Below are positions 26,234 through 38,830 of a DNA stretch of 64,000 nucleotides, in pieces. The notes under the pieces were generated by a model, which saw only the letters and a program-made list of their open reading frames with translations, did no database searches and had not been told where the DNA came from. Within the stretch, counting starts at the first letter, position 1. Every line of letters starts with the position of its first letter. The stretch comes from Ficedula albicollis (lineage: Eukaryota > Chordata > Aves > Passeriformes > Muscicapidae), in contig NC_021674.1 of assembly GCF_000247815.1 (NCBI RefSeq), positions 25,298,331 through 25,362,330 on the forward strand, in the 5' to 3' direction. Both the position numbers and the translations under genes were made by a program.

Positions 26234-29200
26234 ATCTGCTCTGTAGTGCCATCCCTTTCCTAATAGGATGGTGGAAAATCAGTTCAGAAGGTGGAGTCAG
26301 CTGCTTTAAACTAGCCAGCTAATAAATTCTTCTTTTCCTTGCTGGTGAATAAAAAAAAACCCAAAAAGCAGGACACTTGTCATTTTCACTGATTATTTTC
26401 CCCAAAGGCAAAAAGTATAATCTATCAAGAAGGGAGCAACCATCAAGAGAAGAAAAGAAAACTTTGCACTGCTTTTTGCTCAAAAGCTCCTGGCACGGGA
26501 GTATTAGCTATTGCTTATTTCTTAAGCATGTGAAACGGAACCAAAGGAACAGAGTTAATATATCTGAAATTTTAGTCAATGGATTAAAACTGACTATATC
26601 ATACTCAGAACTACTTAAAAACATAGGGATGTAACAACAACAACATGAGACTGATTTTCAAAGATGCTCCCACTGCAGCCAGCGATGGTGGTGCTCAGAG
26701 CGGGCCATTTACCTGCCATGGGCTGCACAAGCTCTGCTGCAGCCACACAGCTGAGCCCAGGAGCTAACCTGCTCATCTCTGTACAAAACTGCTGTTTCAC
26801 AACAAAAGTAGCAGAAAGTTCCTGAAGTCCACAGTTATATTCCAGAGGAGTGTTTAGGCTGCTAAATCATTCAGGCACTTTCAAAAGATTTCCTCAAGTT
26901 TGCAAATCTAATTGCTCATCTAAGCTTAATTCAGCTCAATTTTAAAAATCAGCTAAATTGGTCCTAATGCTGATGACACTAAAAATGCTCTTAAGCTCAT
27001 TTAAGGTTAATTTGGTAATTTACCAACATAAAGGTTAAGCTGACTAAAGGTGGTTTTTTAATATAGAATTTTATAGACTTTGATTGGCTTGGCTATAATG
27101 GTAGAAAAATAGTTTATTCAAACTTCTCTAATACTGACAAGCTCATTACCTTACTTCACGTAATTCTTCTCTATATTAAAAAAAAGCCATAAAGGAAAAT
27201 GACACCAATAAATACAGTTTTTGTTCTCGCACAGTTACTTGAATTTTTCAGGATATTTAGCAAAAGCGATCACCAGTAGGGAAAAAGCACTCTTGTTTCC
27301 CCAACTTAAATCATCCTTCTTGTAAGAAGTAGCCCTCTTGTATAAAAAATGCTGCTGTGAATAGGTCTAGACTTTACACAGCCATGGGTCACTAATTTAA
27401 TTAGATTTCAAAGCAAGTATTCTACCTTTACACTGAATACAATACTTCCTGTACCCTCCCTCATACTAAAAGGAATAAAACAATCTCCCAGAGGTTTACA
27501 CCTCAATGCATGAGGAAACAACAACAAAGTGCACACACAATACCTTGACTTACACAGATGGGGTTTATATTGTTCCAGTTATTAGGAAAACCCTAACTAC
27601 CTGCTAAGTTGGTATTTTTAGCAAGGAAACAGAAGCTTTTCTCCCTTCTGTTGAGACAGGATTCTGTTGGACCTGCTCTGCTCAGAAAATGACTGCCACC
27701 ATCCCAACCTCAGTAACTTCCCCTACTAAATATGAGCGTTTGCACACACTAAAAACACAAAACAAGCTTCTCTGCAAGAATAAAATAAATTTTAAAAGTG
27801 AACTTTACTGGTAACAGTAGAAGTCTTTGCCTTCTATAAGAAAATAGTAGGGCTTGTAGGGTTTTGTCTGGGGGTAAATAGTAGGGTAGAGTGAGGATAG
27901 GAGTCCTGCAGTGCATCAGCATTTGGTCTTTTGAGCTTTTCTCCTTCCAAACGAAAATGGGGGCTGCAATTTCCACAGGGTTCTTGTATCACCTGTGTTA
28001 CCACACATTTCTGACTCCACAAGCTTACTGCTTTCGTAATTTGAGTGATTAGCATGGATTAGTTACCTGAGGAGACTGGGGGTTTTGCCCTCACCAAAAG
28101 CCACGAGGGAACAATAAGAAACCAAGTTCATATTCTCCTCTAGGAACTCACGTAGCATTTCAAAGAATTACACAAGATAGGAGCTGTTACTGGAAGTGAA
28201 AGCACACTATAATAGACAGGATCATTTGCCTCCAGTTTCACCACCTATAAATGACATGAAAATACCTATTATTTGACACTATCATACTGCTACACATTTG
28301 TGCTGTTTTCAACAACGTGTATGTAAAGGAAAACCAGCTACAACAACTCTATGAACAGTCTGTGCAAATAACTTTGTTACTGTTAACAGTCCACCTTACT
28401 CTACTGAACAGGATGCTAATTCAGCCTTGGTTTAACTGTAACACACAAGTACATAACTTTTCCTCCTCTACTTTTCCACATGAAAACAAGATGCCGGCTT
28501 GTATCACACAGGAAGGGCAGGGCAGTTGCCAGGCTATAATCACAGATTCTTCTGGATCTCAGTATAAATGAAGCACTTATGGCATTGATTCCCACAGCTG
28601 ACAATAAATGCAGTTCCTCTGCAGGCAGCTATAGGCTACTCCTCCCTTACATGCTGTGCACATAGTAAGAAAAGAGGATTTTGTGAGGAGGATATGAAGA
28701 CGGTAGCACTGAAATTTCTGGCAAGTCCAGTGCTTGTATTTTGTGAAAAGCATTCTTGCTCTCTGTATGACAAATTAACAGCAGTAGATGGTGAAACACA
28801 CCATAATCTATTCCTACAGTGCAGTATTTCTGGAAATATAATGGTTACTAGGACACAGCACTTTTGATGCACAAATGAAGCTGTAATTATAATTGTCTCA
28901 TTACTCTCTTGTGTTAGCTAGTGGTAATGGTAATGATATGAAAGTGAAACAATTACAGAATGTATGAAAACAGGTTTCTAAACATCCATTCCTCTTTCTG
29001 AAGTAATCTTTCTGATCTCATGACAGAATTACTGGGCCACAATACTAATTTATCAACGTATAATGGAAATGAAAAGTCAGTTAATTTACAATATCCAGTA
29101 ATTTGTTATAAAGTAAGAATTCTGAAGAGAGCTGTTTCACAGCTTCTGTGAATTTCAGTCTATGGGTTCAGTTATTTTAAAGTCAGCGCTGCGATGAAAA

Positions 29201-31062
29201 ATCAGACTTTCATGGTATGAAAACTTGAAAAAAAAAAGCAGATATTTGAATGTAATTTAAAAATTCCCACGACAGAGACGTCTGGTGATCCATGAAATGT
29301 CTAAACCACAGACCCAAACATATTGCATACTCTCACATGCACATGAAAAGAAAGGAGGAAAATGAAAGTAAACAAACAATGTACAAAGGTGAGCTTATTT
29401 TAATCTGGTCATAAATAAAAACCACAAGGGCAAAATTGCTCCCCCAAAAGCTAGAAAGCAAATCACAAAAAGTGAAAAGAGTTTAGTGGGAAAAAAAGAT
29501 CACAGGAAGGAACAACAATGATGAAAAATGGACATGAAAGGAAACTGAATTATCTCTTTTCAAATGCAGCACTCTTTTCTAGTCACAGAAGACAGACTCT
29601 CATTTCATTGCAAGAAGTTTAAATGAAAAAACAGGAAGGCACAGCTAAGTGTAACTAAGGGGTTTAACAGAAGTTTGGGGAGTAGGGTCCCTATGCTAAT
29701 TAGGAACATAGCAAATAAAAAACAATTGTTATGTTATCTTCTCAATATGGTCACTTCAGCTTTACAAAGTGGTAAACTCTAAGAGTAGGCGCCAAGGTGA
29801 CCTTAGTATTAATTAGGAGACACAGGACAGAGCTCTCATTCCATTACAGGAAAATATCCCTTGGCACCAGGATACAACTGGGAAGAAGGGAGAAGACTGA
29901 GTCAGAGACACAATCCAGCACTGTATTATTCCCAAAGACAGTGCCATCTTGAGAAACTTGAGGACGCCCCCATAGGCCAGCACTGGGGACCTGAGGCACA
30001 TGCACACAGAGCCCCTTGATACTCAAGAGAGCTGTAGCTGGGATTAGAGAAACTGTTAGAGCTGTGATGCCAGTGCTGGAATCAGAGCTGTGGGATTTAA
30101 GAGGAAGATGAAAGCTGTCTATGCCATATCCCTCCTTTTACCTTCTTCTACCCCATAGCTCTGTGCTTGAACAGCACCAGCTCAAAACCACACTTGCCAC
30201 ATGAACAGATTCCTGGCTACTTCTATCTACAATAGTGGCAAACATAATTTTACTGCCTTTTCTTATGTTTTTTTTTAAACCACAGAGCTGTTTTATCTCC
30301 AGCCTAGCAAAAGTTCACATGGAGAGGGCTGACTAATTTGAACTGACTGCAGAGAAGCTGGTATGGGCATTACTGAGTAGCATAGACCAGGGACCACCAG
30401 AGAGACATGAGCTCGGTAGTAAATTCTTATTTATTCACAACACATAGAAGAATGTGTCAGCAAAGACTCTCAAAGTGAAGCACATTAATTAGTTAAGCCT
30501 ACTCAAGTTTTGTGGCTATTTTAAAATTAACAGGGTTGAGTAAACTAGGGCAAGCAGACAAAAAGGCCCACATCCTCAGAAGCACATTGTGGGTATGCTG
30601 TATATTGTCTTTGTTGATCTGGATCTAAATGGATTTCAAGGTTAATAATGAATCAATGAGTTGAATACTGTTTCCTAGATTCCTATCTCTCTGTGATTAG
30701 GCTCTTATAACAACGTGGGATTCAAGGAGTGTCTTGCACTGCATTATATGAGACCAGAGCTGGTACTAAAGAATTTTTAAACTGAAATTATGTGAGTGTT
30801 GACTCATCACAGCATGAACCATAAAGCTGAGTCCTGCTGTTGTCTTTTTTATATCTTCATGTAACCATATTCAAATTAAACCACAAACAGTAAAAGCAAA
30901 ATAATAAAGCATGGTGGGCGTCAAATTTGCTGTTATCTTTTATGGTATATATTTATAGGAGATGGATGAAGCACGTTACAGTTAGCAAGAAATCTGTGAT
31001 GAGAAGAGAAATACTTTTGCCTGCCAAAAATTCAACAATATTTAAAAGTAATGTTAACATAC

Positions 31063-31194
31063 CTGTTCCTTTACTGCTCTTTTTTTCCGACTGTGCCACT
31101 TGTATCACTTCAGCAGCAGCATCCCTTACTACCAAGTCTTCATTCTGCAGCAGTAGAATCACACATTTCCATAGACCAAGGGTATCAGACAATC
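31063..31194 (-). CDS. THADA: THADA coding exon (LWKCV / VRDAA block)
   Basis: This 132-bp exon completes a split Gly codon (G|GA), adds 43 codons, and leaves one base for the next exon. The acceptor is CACAAATAAATATAG and the donor ACAG|GTATGT. It begins LSDTLGLWKCVILLLQNED and continues VVRDAAAEVIQVAQ, which matches human LWKCVLTLLQ and VRDAATE at the same spacing. This is one armadillo-like helical repeat. It joins in phase to the exon 25.8 kb away at 5082-5248. Confidence 0.95.
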
Positions 31195-31463
31195 CTATAT
31201 TTATTTGTGAAGAAAAATTAGAGTTCTATTTCTCATATGCATCCAAAGAAGTTAGAGAGCTCTGTTTCCAACACATGAAAAGCACCGGCAAACCGCTGGG
31301 AAAAAGACTGGCAATATGAACAGAGTATTTTCAGCATGTGTGAACCTTATCTAGGTGGCAGACTCAGCTTGGTTTAAACAGTGGGCAACAGATAAGAGAA
31401 TGGGCCTCTCTATCTGGGTTCAACTTTAGTCATGAGTGCTCTCAATTTTCTAAAATTTCTAGA

Positions 31464-31596
31464 AGTGTAGAATTCCTGTTTGGCAACTTCAAAAATAGCT
31501 GACCAACACACTGATCATGGATTTGCCATGAGTGTAGAATTCCTGTCTGGCAACTTCAAAAATTGCTGACCAACACACTGATCATGGATTTGCCAT
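31464..31596. repeat. 67-bp tandem duplication
   Basis: Copies at 31464-31530 and 31531-31596 share AGTGTAGAATTCCTGT at the start and GATCATGGATTTGCCAT at the end, with two or three mismatches. It lies about 270 bp upstream of a THADA exon in the gene's direction, within an intron. Confidence 0.93.
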
Positions 31597-32850
31597 TGCA
31601 ATCTGCCTGGAGCACAGACTGCCAAACCAAGCTTTCTTCAGCTACTGCCAGTAGTGCTGGACACAAGTGCTATTCCCTGCTGGAAACAGCAACTGACCCC
31701 ATTCTTCAGGGATCTACCCATCACCTCCTTCTCCCACATCCACCTGTCCCCACCATTCACCAGCAGGCCCTGCCAGCCTTACACCCACTCTCAGCTGGAA
31801 ACAAGTTTAATCTATGGGGTGATTACATTACACAGCGAAGACTAACACCAGAGAGAAGTGCCCAGATAGAGGTGCTCATCTGGTAATGCCCAAGGGAGGC
31901 AGACAGCACACACCACCCCAGTGGAAATCCACACCTCACAAGACATACTTCCCTTGCAAACCCTTGTGCCACTTTTGGCTGCCACACCGTGCATGACAAG
32001 TCACTCATCTGTACTCCTAGGTTTGCTGCAGTATTTTTCAGCTGACTTTTCAGGTCTTGTTGAACATCCTGATTAAAGGAATCCAGTGGAAGGTCACTTT
32101 TAGGTGCAGCCAGCTGTTAGATTATTACTTTCTAGTAACCACAGACAACACGAGTTGTGTTTTATTTTCTTCTACCACATTTTTAGCAGGTTTATCAGAG
32201 ATTTGTATCACAAGGCTAGCCAGGCAACTGTATTCACTGCTTGGCCAAAGTAAATTACTCTAGGCTTTACTACACAGGCAGAAGAAGCATTCCTGTTTTA
32301 CCTGTATCTTCTCTATGTGGCAATGGCATGAAGTATAATTATTTCAGAAAGAAGTTGCGTTGTTTCCTAGCATGAACACACTCAATAATGTTATACTGGT
32401 ACAGCTAGGACAGAATAATTATTCCCTTATGGATTCAATTGCCAGATTTCCCATCTAGACATGTTTCTACTGTATCTCCAGAAGCAGTGGAAGTCTACAA
32501 AGGGAATTTGCATAAAGACTTTTTCTGAACTCTCAAGCAGCTTGATGAAGAAATGATGGGGTCACCCAGAACAAACAGACATTCACCCTCTTTCTCTTAG
32601 AAACAGTACTGGAAGCTCTTGGGAATGAATACAGCTTCATTTCACACAACCACAGTTTCCTTTAACTTCTACTTTTTACTACATGTGGTCAACCAAGCTG
32701 ATGCAGAAGGCGGCATAGAAGTCAAGGCTGTTTACATGCACACAAGTCCTTTAAGGGAATTATTCCAGGTTTGTATCATTACAGCTGATCACCAGCCCAT
32801 GCCCTTGATTTGCCAAACTCCTCATTGCAGTACTGACAGTTTCACAGCTA

Positions 32851-33928
32851 CCTGCTGCTATTTTTTATTTCAGACCTTCACATCTGCCTGACTGGAAAGC
32901 ATGGAAATCAGCAACTGTTTCAACAAGATCAAAGAGGAAACTGTTGTCCATTATCTATGGACCACATCCATAAATAACAACAGATGAGAAGCACAGCATT
33001 TCGGAGGTTTTCACTCCAATACTTCCACTGTCTTCATTTCACATAAAATGGTAATAATGTCTGTTCTGTGAAGAGCTTTATCTAGATGGTGAAGGTCAAG
33101 ATTTTCAGAGCTGATACCATGAACACTTAATAGTGGAATGTCTACCTCATACAACAGATTTAGCTCTGGTATTTGTTACCAATTTCTCTTAAAAGGTACA
33201 TTGCAAAATAGTAGTTAATTTTTCAGAAAACCACTATCTACAGATTAAGAAATATATTGTTCTTTTTGTATAAGAAATATATGTGTGAAGATCCCCAGAT
33301 TGACAATTCTAGGTACTGTGAAGGGTCAGCTCTGCATCTTTCTTCCTCTGGATCAATTTTCAGGGCAAAGAGCTAATTCAGATGGTTTGTCCACCAAGGC
33401 CCTGGGGCTCTATTTTCTGGGCTATTTGGAGAGCACTTATTTTTGTTTACTTGTCTATTTTCATTTGTTTAGTTAGGATTTTACACAGGATATACCTGCT
33501 GCTATTTTTTATTTCAGACCTTCACATCTGCCTGACTGGAAAGCATGGAAATCAGCAACTGTTTCAACAAGATCAAAGAGGAAACTGTTGTCCATTATCT
33601 ATGGACCACATCCATAAATAACAGCAGATGAGAAGCACAGCATTTCGGAGGTTTTCACTCCAATACTTCCACTGTCTTCATTTCACATAAAATGGTAATA
33701 ATGTCTGTTCTGTGAAGAGCTTTATCTAGATGGTGAAGGTCAAGATTTTCAGAGCTGATACCATGAACACTTAATAGTGGAATGTCTACCTCATACAACA
33801 GATTTAGCTCTGGTATTTGTTACCAATTTCTCTTAAAAGGTACATTGCAAAATAGTAGTTAATTTTTCAGAAAACCACTATCTACAGATTAAGAAATATA
33901 TTGTTCTTTTTGTATAAGAGATATATGT
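32851..33928. repeat. Direct repeat of 434 bp, offset 644 bp
   Basis: Segment 32851-33284 is repeated at 33495-33928 with only scattered mismatches (for example AACAACAGATG versus AACAGCAGATG). The two are separated by 210 bp of unrelated sequence (33285-33494). This is a 644-bp tandem duplication whose second copy is partial. No transposon ends or target-site duplication are visible. Confidence 0.92.
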
Positions 33929-34787
33929 ATCCAGTCCACATGGATGGATTTAAACTACTTAAACTAAAAACACACAACTACACTGGAATGAAGTATCATG
34001 GAGTTAAAAATATCTAAAGCTGTCTGATCTGTTCAGGATGCAAGATAATTTCTTTATCATCTATTACCACCTATTCTTGCGTATCTCCTGGCCCTTTAGT
34101 CACAAAATCCCCTTATTCTCTATTCACAGAAGGCAGAGGGGGGAAAAAAAAGCTAAAAGAAAAACCCCATCTATTCTCCAGAACAAACCAGAGTTTCACT
34201 TAGTTTTGCCTCCCAGTCACTGTTGAATAAGGCAGTGTAGGTTTTGTTTCCTCTCCTTCTTTCCTTGTTTTCTAAAGAGACAGTCTAAGGTTAACTTAAG
34301 ACAAAAATTCTTATACCTGGGAGATGATCCAATAATGTTCCAATCATTCTTTTAGTAGAACTTGTCTCTCATTTCTAGACTGAAGCCCTTCATTTCAACA
34401 TTCAGCCAGCACAGCTTTGTTACACTCCCAGTGTTAAACTAAACTATGTCCACCTCACCAAGAGAGTACTACAGAAAGATTCATGTCACAGAACAACTGC
34501 AAGCCAACAATTCTGTACAGCAGTGTACAGTGAACTGGAGACATAATGATATCTCATGTGCCCCTTCTGCAGAGCTATTGCCAGAGGCTGGGCACATGTG
34601 CTTTTTCTACCAGAATTTAAATAAATCTGTATGTTTAGTAATTAAATCTATTAAAATTTAAAATAAAAATCTGTTTGATATAATTATGTTTTATGTATTA
34701 CTATGCATACACAAACAATACATTTGAAATCATGTATTAATGGATTTCATCAAAAAAGATCCAGAAAATTACTTTCAAGCTACTTAC

Positions 34788-34932
34788 CAAGAATGAGCTT
34801 CTCACTGATCAGAAGGAATGATGTTATACTTTTAAGAACTTCAGCAGCTGCTAACAGCATCTCTGTCTCTTGCTCCTCTCCACAAAAATACACTATCAGC
34901 TGAACCCATTTTTTCAGGACTTCTTCTGAAAT
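34788..34932 (-). CDS. THADA: THADA coding exon (KWVQL block)
   Basis: This 145-bp exon starts in phase 0 and ends with one base of a Gly codon. The acceptor is TGCCTTCAG and the donor CTTG|GTAAGTA, close to consensus. It encodes ISEEVLKKWVQLIVYF, then AAAEVLKSITSFLL and EKLIL. Human THADA has ELKQWVQLVILS and VVEVLTSTTPLFL at the equivalent place. A second AG seven bases into the exon would break the frame, so the chosen boundary is the only workable one. Confidence 0.94.
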
Positions 34933-35264
34933 CTGAAGGCACAGAACATGTGAGAAGCATGCTGCACAAGCTGGTGTTACCTCTTACCATCATACTGAAC
35001 TATGGCCTGTCTAAGGGATACTGCTCATTAGTAAACGCCTGGTTTTTCCAAAGTGGTGAATCCCACATGAACATGCAAAAGTTGGGAAATTTTCTTTTAG
35101 ATAGAGCAGTATTCACAGGCAAGTCTTTCACTCTGTCCCTTCACAGCAGACTCACCAATGACCATACAAGTCAAAGCGTATTTTTGTGTCCTCAGTCCTT
35201 CAACACATGCAAGCCAAGGACAAATATGCCAGTCCTTTGTGGAATTTCAGAGATCTCCTCCTGC

Positions 35265-35685
35265 CAATCTCTCCAGCTTGTCCTTCTGAAGGGCCTCCCA
35301 GATCTGTGTTGTCAGTGAACCTGCTGAGGAGGCACCTGCCCCTTCATCCAAGTCACTGATGAAGAAGTTAAACAATATTGGCCCCAGTATTGACCCTTGG
35401 GGACACCACTAGGGACAGACCAACTAGACCCTGTGACACTGCTTATGACCGTCTGGGATGTGCCATTCAGCCAGTGCTGATGAAGAAGTTAAACAATACT
35501 AGCCCCAGTATTGACCCTTGGGGACACCACTAGCTGATGAAGAAGTTAAACAATATTGGCCCCAGTATTGACCCTTGGGGACACCACTAGGGACAGACCA
35601 ACTAGACCCTGTGACACTGCTTATGACCGTCTGGGATGTGCCATTCAGCCAGTTCTCAACCACCTCATCAGCTGAGGAATAAATG
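35265..35685 (-). mobile_element. CR1 LINE fragment, antisense, internally triplicated
   Basis: The plus-strand text from about CTCCAGCTTGTCCTTCTGAA through GTTAAACAATATTGGCCCCA, TTGACCCTTGGGGACACCA and CATTCAGCCAGTTCTCAACC is the antisense of the region near the 3' end of avian CR1 elements. The element is broken by local duplication: the GATGAAGAAGTTAAACAAT start occurs near 35356, 35477 and 35534 (spacings 121 and 57). The outer two copies carry the full 120-bp block and the middle copy only 57 bp. Confidence 0.85.
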
Positions 35686-36854
35686 AAACCTCAGTTGTAC
35701 TCTGCCTCATTCTGCCTGGTACAGGGCCATGTAGTTGGCACTGCACAGAGGGACACACCCAGAGCATGTCCTACAGATTCTATAACAGGTGAAAACAAAA
35801 CGTAAAAACCTCCCAAGATGTTACAATGACTGAAATTTCAAGCAGACACATGGATGGACTATCTAGAAAGACAGAACTTAACTTTTACCTTACGGAAAAG
35901 AAAATCCTTCCGCAGATGTAAATACTGAATGCAAGCCCAAAGAAAGAATTCAGATGGAAAACTGATGTACCTAATCTTTCCCAAAGCCAAAAGCTCTCTC
36001 TGTAGGTGTATCTTAGATCTCCCATGATTTATATGCTTAGTAGAGAAAGCTGTTGTAAGCATTTCTAGTTAAAATTTTTACATTTCTCATTAATTCCTCT
36101 TTGTTAACTTTAAGTACTCACACTATGCTTTTCCTTTAACAAAAAAGATTTAACATTACAATTCATGTTCCTCAATTCTTGCATGTAAATCTGATTTTGT
36201 ATTTTTTTATAATGAGACATCTTTATTAGCATATAATATGAATCCATTCTGCTGCTCATTCTATGAAAAATAAAAGCTTTGTAAGGAAAATAATCTTCCT
36301 TTTAAAAGAGATCATGAGAGTTTTGTTTGTTTTAAAATGCCCACTAAGTGGGTTTTGTGCCTTCGAAAGTATTTTTAAAAATGCACTAGCACTAAAGCTG
36401 CTTTTGCACTGATTTTCACATACATATGTGACATCACAGACTGACAATTTAAAACCAAAAGACATCTGAGCTGGCTGGGAACTGCACCCAACCAGTGCTT
36501 CAGCTTCATGCCTTCCCACCTGATGTGCTTTCCTGTGGGCTCTCCAAAAATCAAGAAACCACAACAAAGCTGCACTTCAGTAAATGGGCTGGACTCAGAA
36601 TAAGCATTAAACACCACAGGCATTTCCCTTTCCACATTATAATGACCATTTTGGATGAGCTCAGAAGCTGAAATTACTCCATCAGAAATATTTACATATG
36701 TATTTAACTTGAAATTACTTTGAGAGGGATGTACTGAGATGATATTCATGGCTCTGTCATTTTAGAACATGGCAGTGTATTCAGGGAGGAAGACATAATA
36801 TCAAAAATTATGAATGAACACAAGAAAACATAAGCTTGGGGCTTGGATCTAAAA

Positions 36855-36964
36855 GAAGTCATATTATTGCCACCACTAAAAACTCCAGGATTACAAAACT
36901 TTTAACCAGGAAGCCATATTATTGCCACCATTAAAAACTCCAGGATTACAAAACTTTTAACCAG
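36855..36964. repeat. 56-bp tandem duplication beside a THADA splice donor
   Basis: Copies at 36855-36910 and 36911-36964 differ at two visible bases (AAGTCATATT versus AAGCCATATT, and CACCACTAAA versus CACCATTAAA). The array ends 15 bases from the exon boundary at 36980, just inside the intron. Confidence 0.93.
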
Positions 36965-36979
36965 CTCCATTTCCCTTAC

Positions 36980-37052
36980 CTGCTGATGGTTCTGCAAATG
37001 GTGGATAATCAATTTGGAGGCAAATTTGAGAGCTATGGTTTGACATTCAGGG
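36980..37052 (-). CDS. THADA: THADA coding exon (PECQTIAL, short)
   Basis: This 73-bp exon completes a Ser codon (AG|C) and adds 24 codons, PECQTIALKFASKLII then HHLQNHQQ, ending in phase 0. The acceptor is TTGTTTTCTCAG and the donor CAG|GTAAGG, both strong. Human THADA has EIQSVALRLASKVISHH at the equivalent site, followed by a few more residues before the KWVQL block. Too short to stand out alone, it was found by splice sites, phase and homology. Confidence 0.93.
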
Positions 37053-38353
37053 CTGAGAAAACAAGGCAAAGGACATATCAAAAAACAGCTATTTCTGTCG
37101 TCATTTCATCTCTAGAAGAAAACCAGCCAGCTCTTAATTATTTCTAATTATCACAATTGGGCATTTTTCAAGCTGAGCACTTGGAGTTTTTACATTAGAG
37201 ATTCAGATGTTAGCTAAGTTCTCAGCTGACATGCAAATGAAGCATGCCCTTACTTTCACTTCTCTGATGTTTATTTTCTATTTACATACTTCTCATAGAA
37301 GTACACATTTGAAAATGGAACCTGAGTCAAATAAACCAGACATTATTTTAAATTGTGAACCAATGCATCTCTTGAATCTGGTGTTCAGCTGCAGGAATAT
37401 CTCTTCTACAGGTGCTAGAAATGCTCCTAGTGCAGAATATGCCTACTGCCAGCTTTCAAGCCTCTCTGCTGCCTAGTAGGATCTAAGGACATGGCTGTTG
37501 GCACCATGGCTTCTGAAGCCTATTCCCACCATGGGGAATGGCAACACCTGAGCAGCAAGGCCTGCTACTTCAGCCATTTCCCTCTAACAGCACCAGGCAG
37601 TGTTATTTTATCACCAGAATCTTACTTCTTCCCAGAAATGACCACTCCCCATCATCATCATTTGAACCTGAACAATTTAATGCAAATCAGCAACAGATAC
37701 GCACAGCTATAAAATGCTGTTCTACGCTCCATAGCCTCTATAGTCAATGTTTCTAACACTGGGCTGCAATATTTACTTGGCTTAAAAAACTATCAGAAAC
37801 AGGATGCCATACTCTTAGAGCCTGGACACTGTAAGCTTGTTTGCCCATTACATTACAAATGGATGGACACAGCTTCTAATTCAGCAGGAATTACAAACTG
37901 GCTCCACATTTTTCAGTGCTTTCTGCTGATTTTACAGGTAAGTACTGTATAAGGAGTGCAAACCCTAAGGGTTCGGATGAACCATTTCTGCCAATCCAAC
38001 AAGCTCAATGAGACCTGACATTCTTTCCACAAACTACCTGCCCACAAACCAGGATAGGAGGAACGGCAGATTCACAGCAAATGAGTGTATAGTTGGATCA
38101 TTTTTTGTTAATTCTACAGTAAAGTGTGTGTTTCCCAGTTATCATTCAGGAAGAACTATGCTCACTGGCTACCACAGGGAAGCCAGAGTAACTTCTTGTT
38201 TAAGGAACTGTACTACTGGACATTTACAGGGTGCTAGTATGACTTTTCAAACACAGATTTTTAAATGAAAGGGCAGTCCCCAGCCAATATACTACTGATC
38301 AACATTGGAAGTTTTTAAAATGTAAGTATTTCAACATGCATGACAGGCCATAC

Positions 38354-38475
38354 CTGCTGGAGATATCTGCAAGGTTTAAACTCCAGGTTAAGAGCTCATT
38401 TGGATTCATTTTTATAGAGCTTTCAGTCTTTGGAAGCACATTTCCGAGATCCATATTATAAAGGATTTCCAGCAC
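38354..38475 (-). CDS. THADA: THADA coding exon (LEILYNMD block)
   Basis: This 122-bp exon has 40 codons starting in phase 0 and leaves AG of a Ser codon. The acceptor is GAATTGTGTCTGCAG and the donor CAGCAG|GTATGG. It encodes VLEILYNMDLGNVLPKTES and NPNELLTWSLNLA, aligning with human ILKILHCMDPGEWLPQTE and TPKEFLIWTMDIA. Between it and the next exon lies the intron 37053-38353, in which I see nothing else. Confidence 0.95.
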
Positions 38476-38830
38476 CTGCAGACACAATTCACAAACAAAG
38501 AATTTACAGACATTCTCAACAGGAATGTGCACATTTGAGATCAATAAAACACTGACTTAAGCTCTACTCCAAGAACACAAATAGTCTCTCTGGACAGTTC
38601 TAAGAAAGGAAAGAGGAAGTTCTTGCTTTTTTACACAAGAACATCTGTTACAAAATCATTGCACAGCTCCCGTGCAGTGCAAAAAAAAAACCCAACTACT
38701 CACCTACTATTTAAAAAGCATAATGCATGTTTGAAATATATTTTTTGAAATTTACAAATACGATCTAAAAATTAAAAACATAAATTTACTAAAAACATAC
38801 AAAATGTCAGTAAAAAAATCACCCTCTTAC

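Larger units (their letters stand above)
31195..34787 (-). other. THADA: THADA intron (3.6 kb)
   Basis: The donor is TTG|GTAAGTA (34787 downward) and the acceptor is ATATAG at 31195-31200. It holds two local duplications, listed separately. No exon-like or RNA gene sequence was recognised in it. Confidence 0.8.
34933..36979 (-). other. THADA: THADA intron (2.0 kb)
   Basis: The donor is CAG|GTAAGGG (36979 downward) and the acceptor TTCAG at 34933-34937. It contains the antisense CR1 fragment, a 56-bp tandem duplication and an unproven in-phase cassette candidate at 35889-36035 (see findings). Confidence 0.8.

Noticed and set aside
36375..36749. 124-codon minus-strand ORF between two THADA exons
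   Set aside because: No acceptor in the right phase, no match to the THADA order, and it is not needed because the flanking exons join directly.
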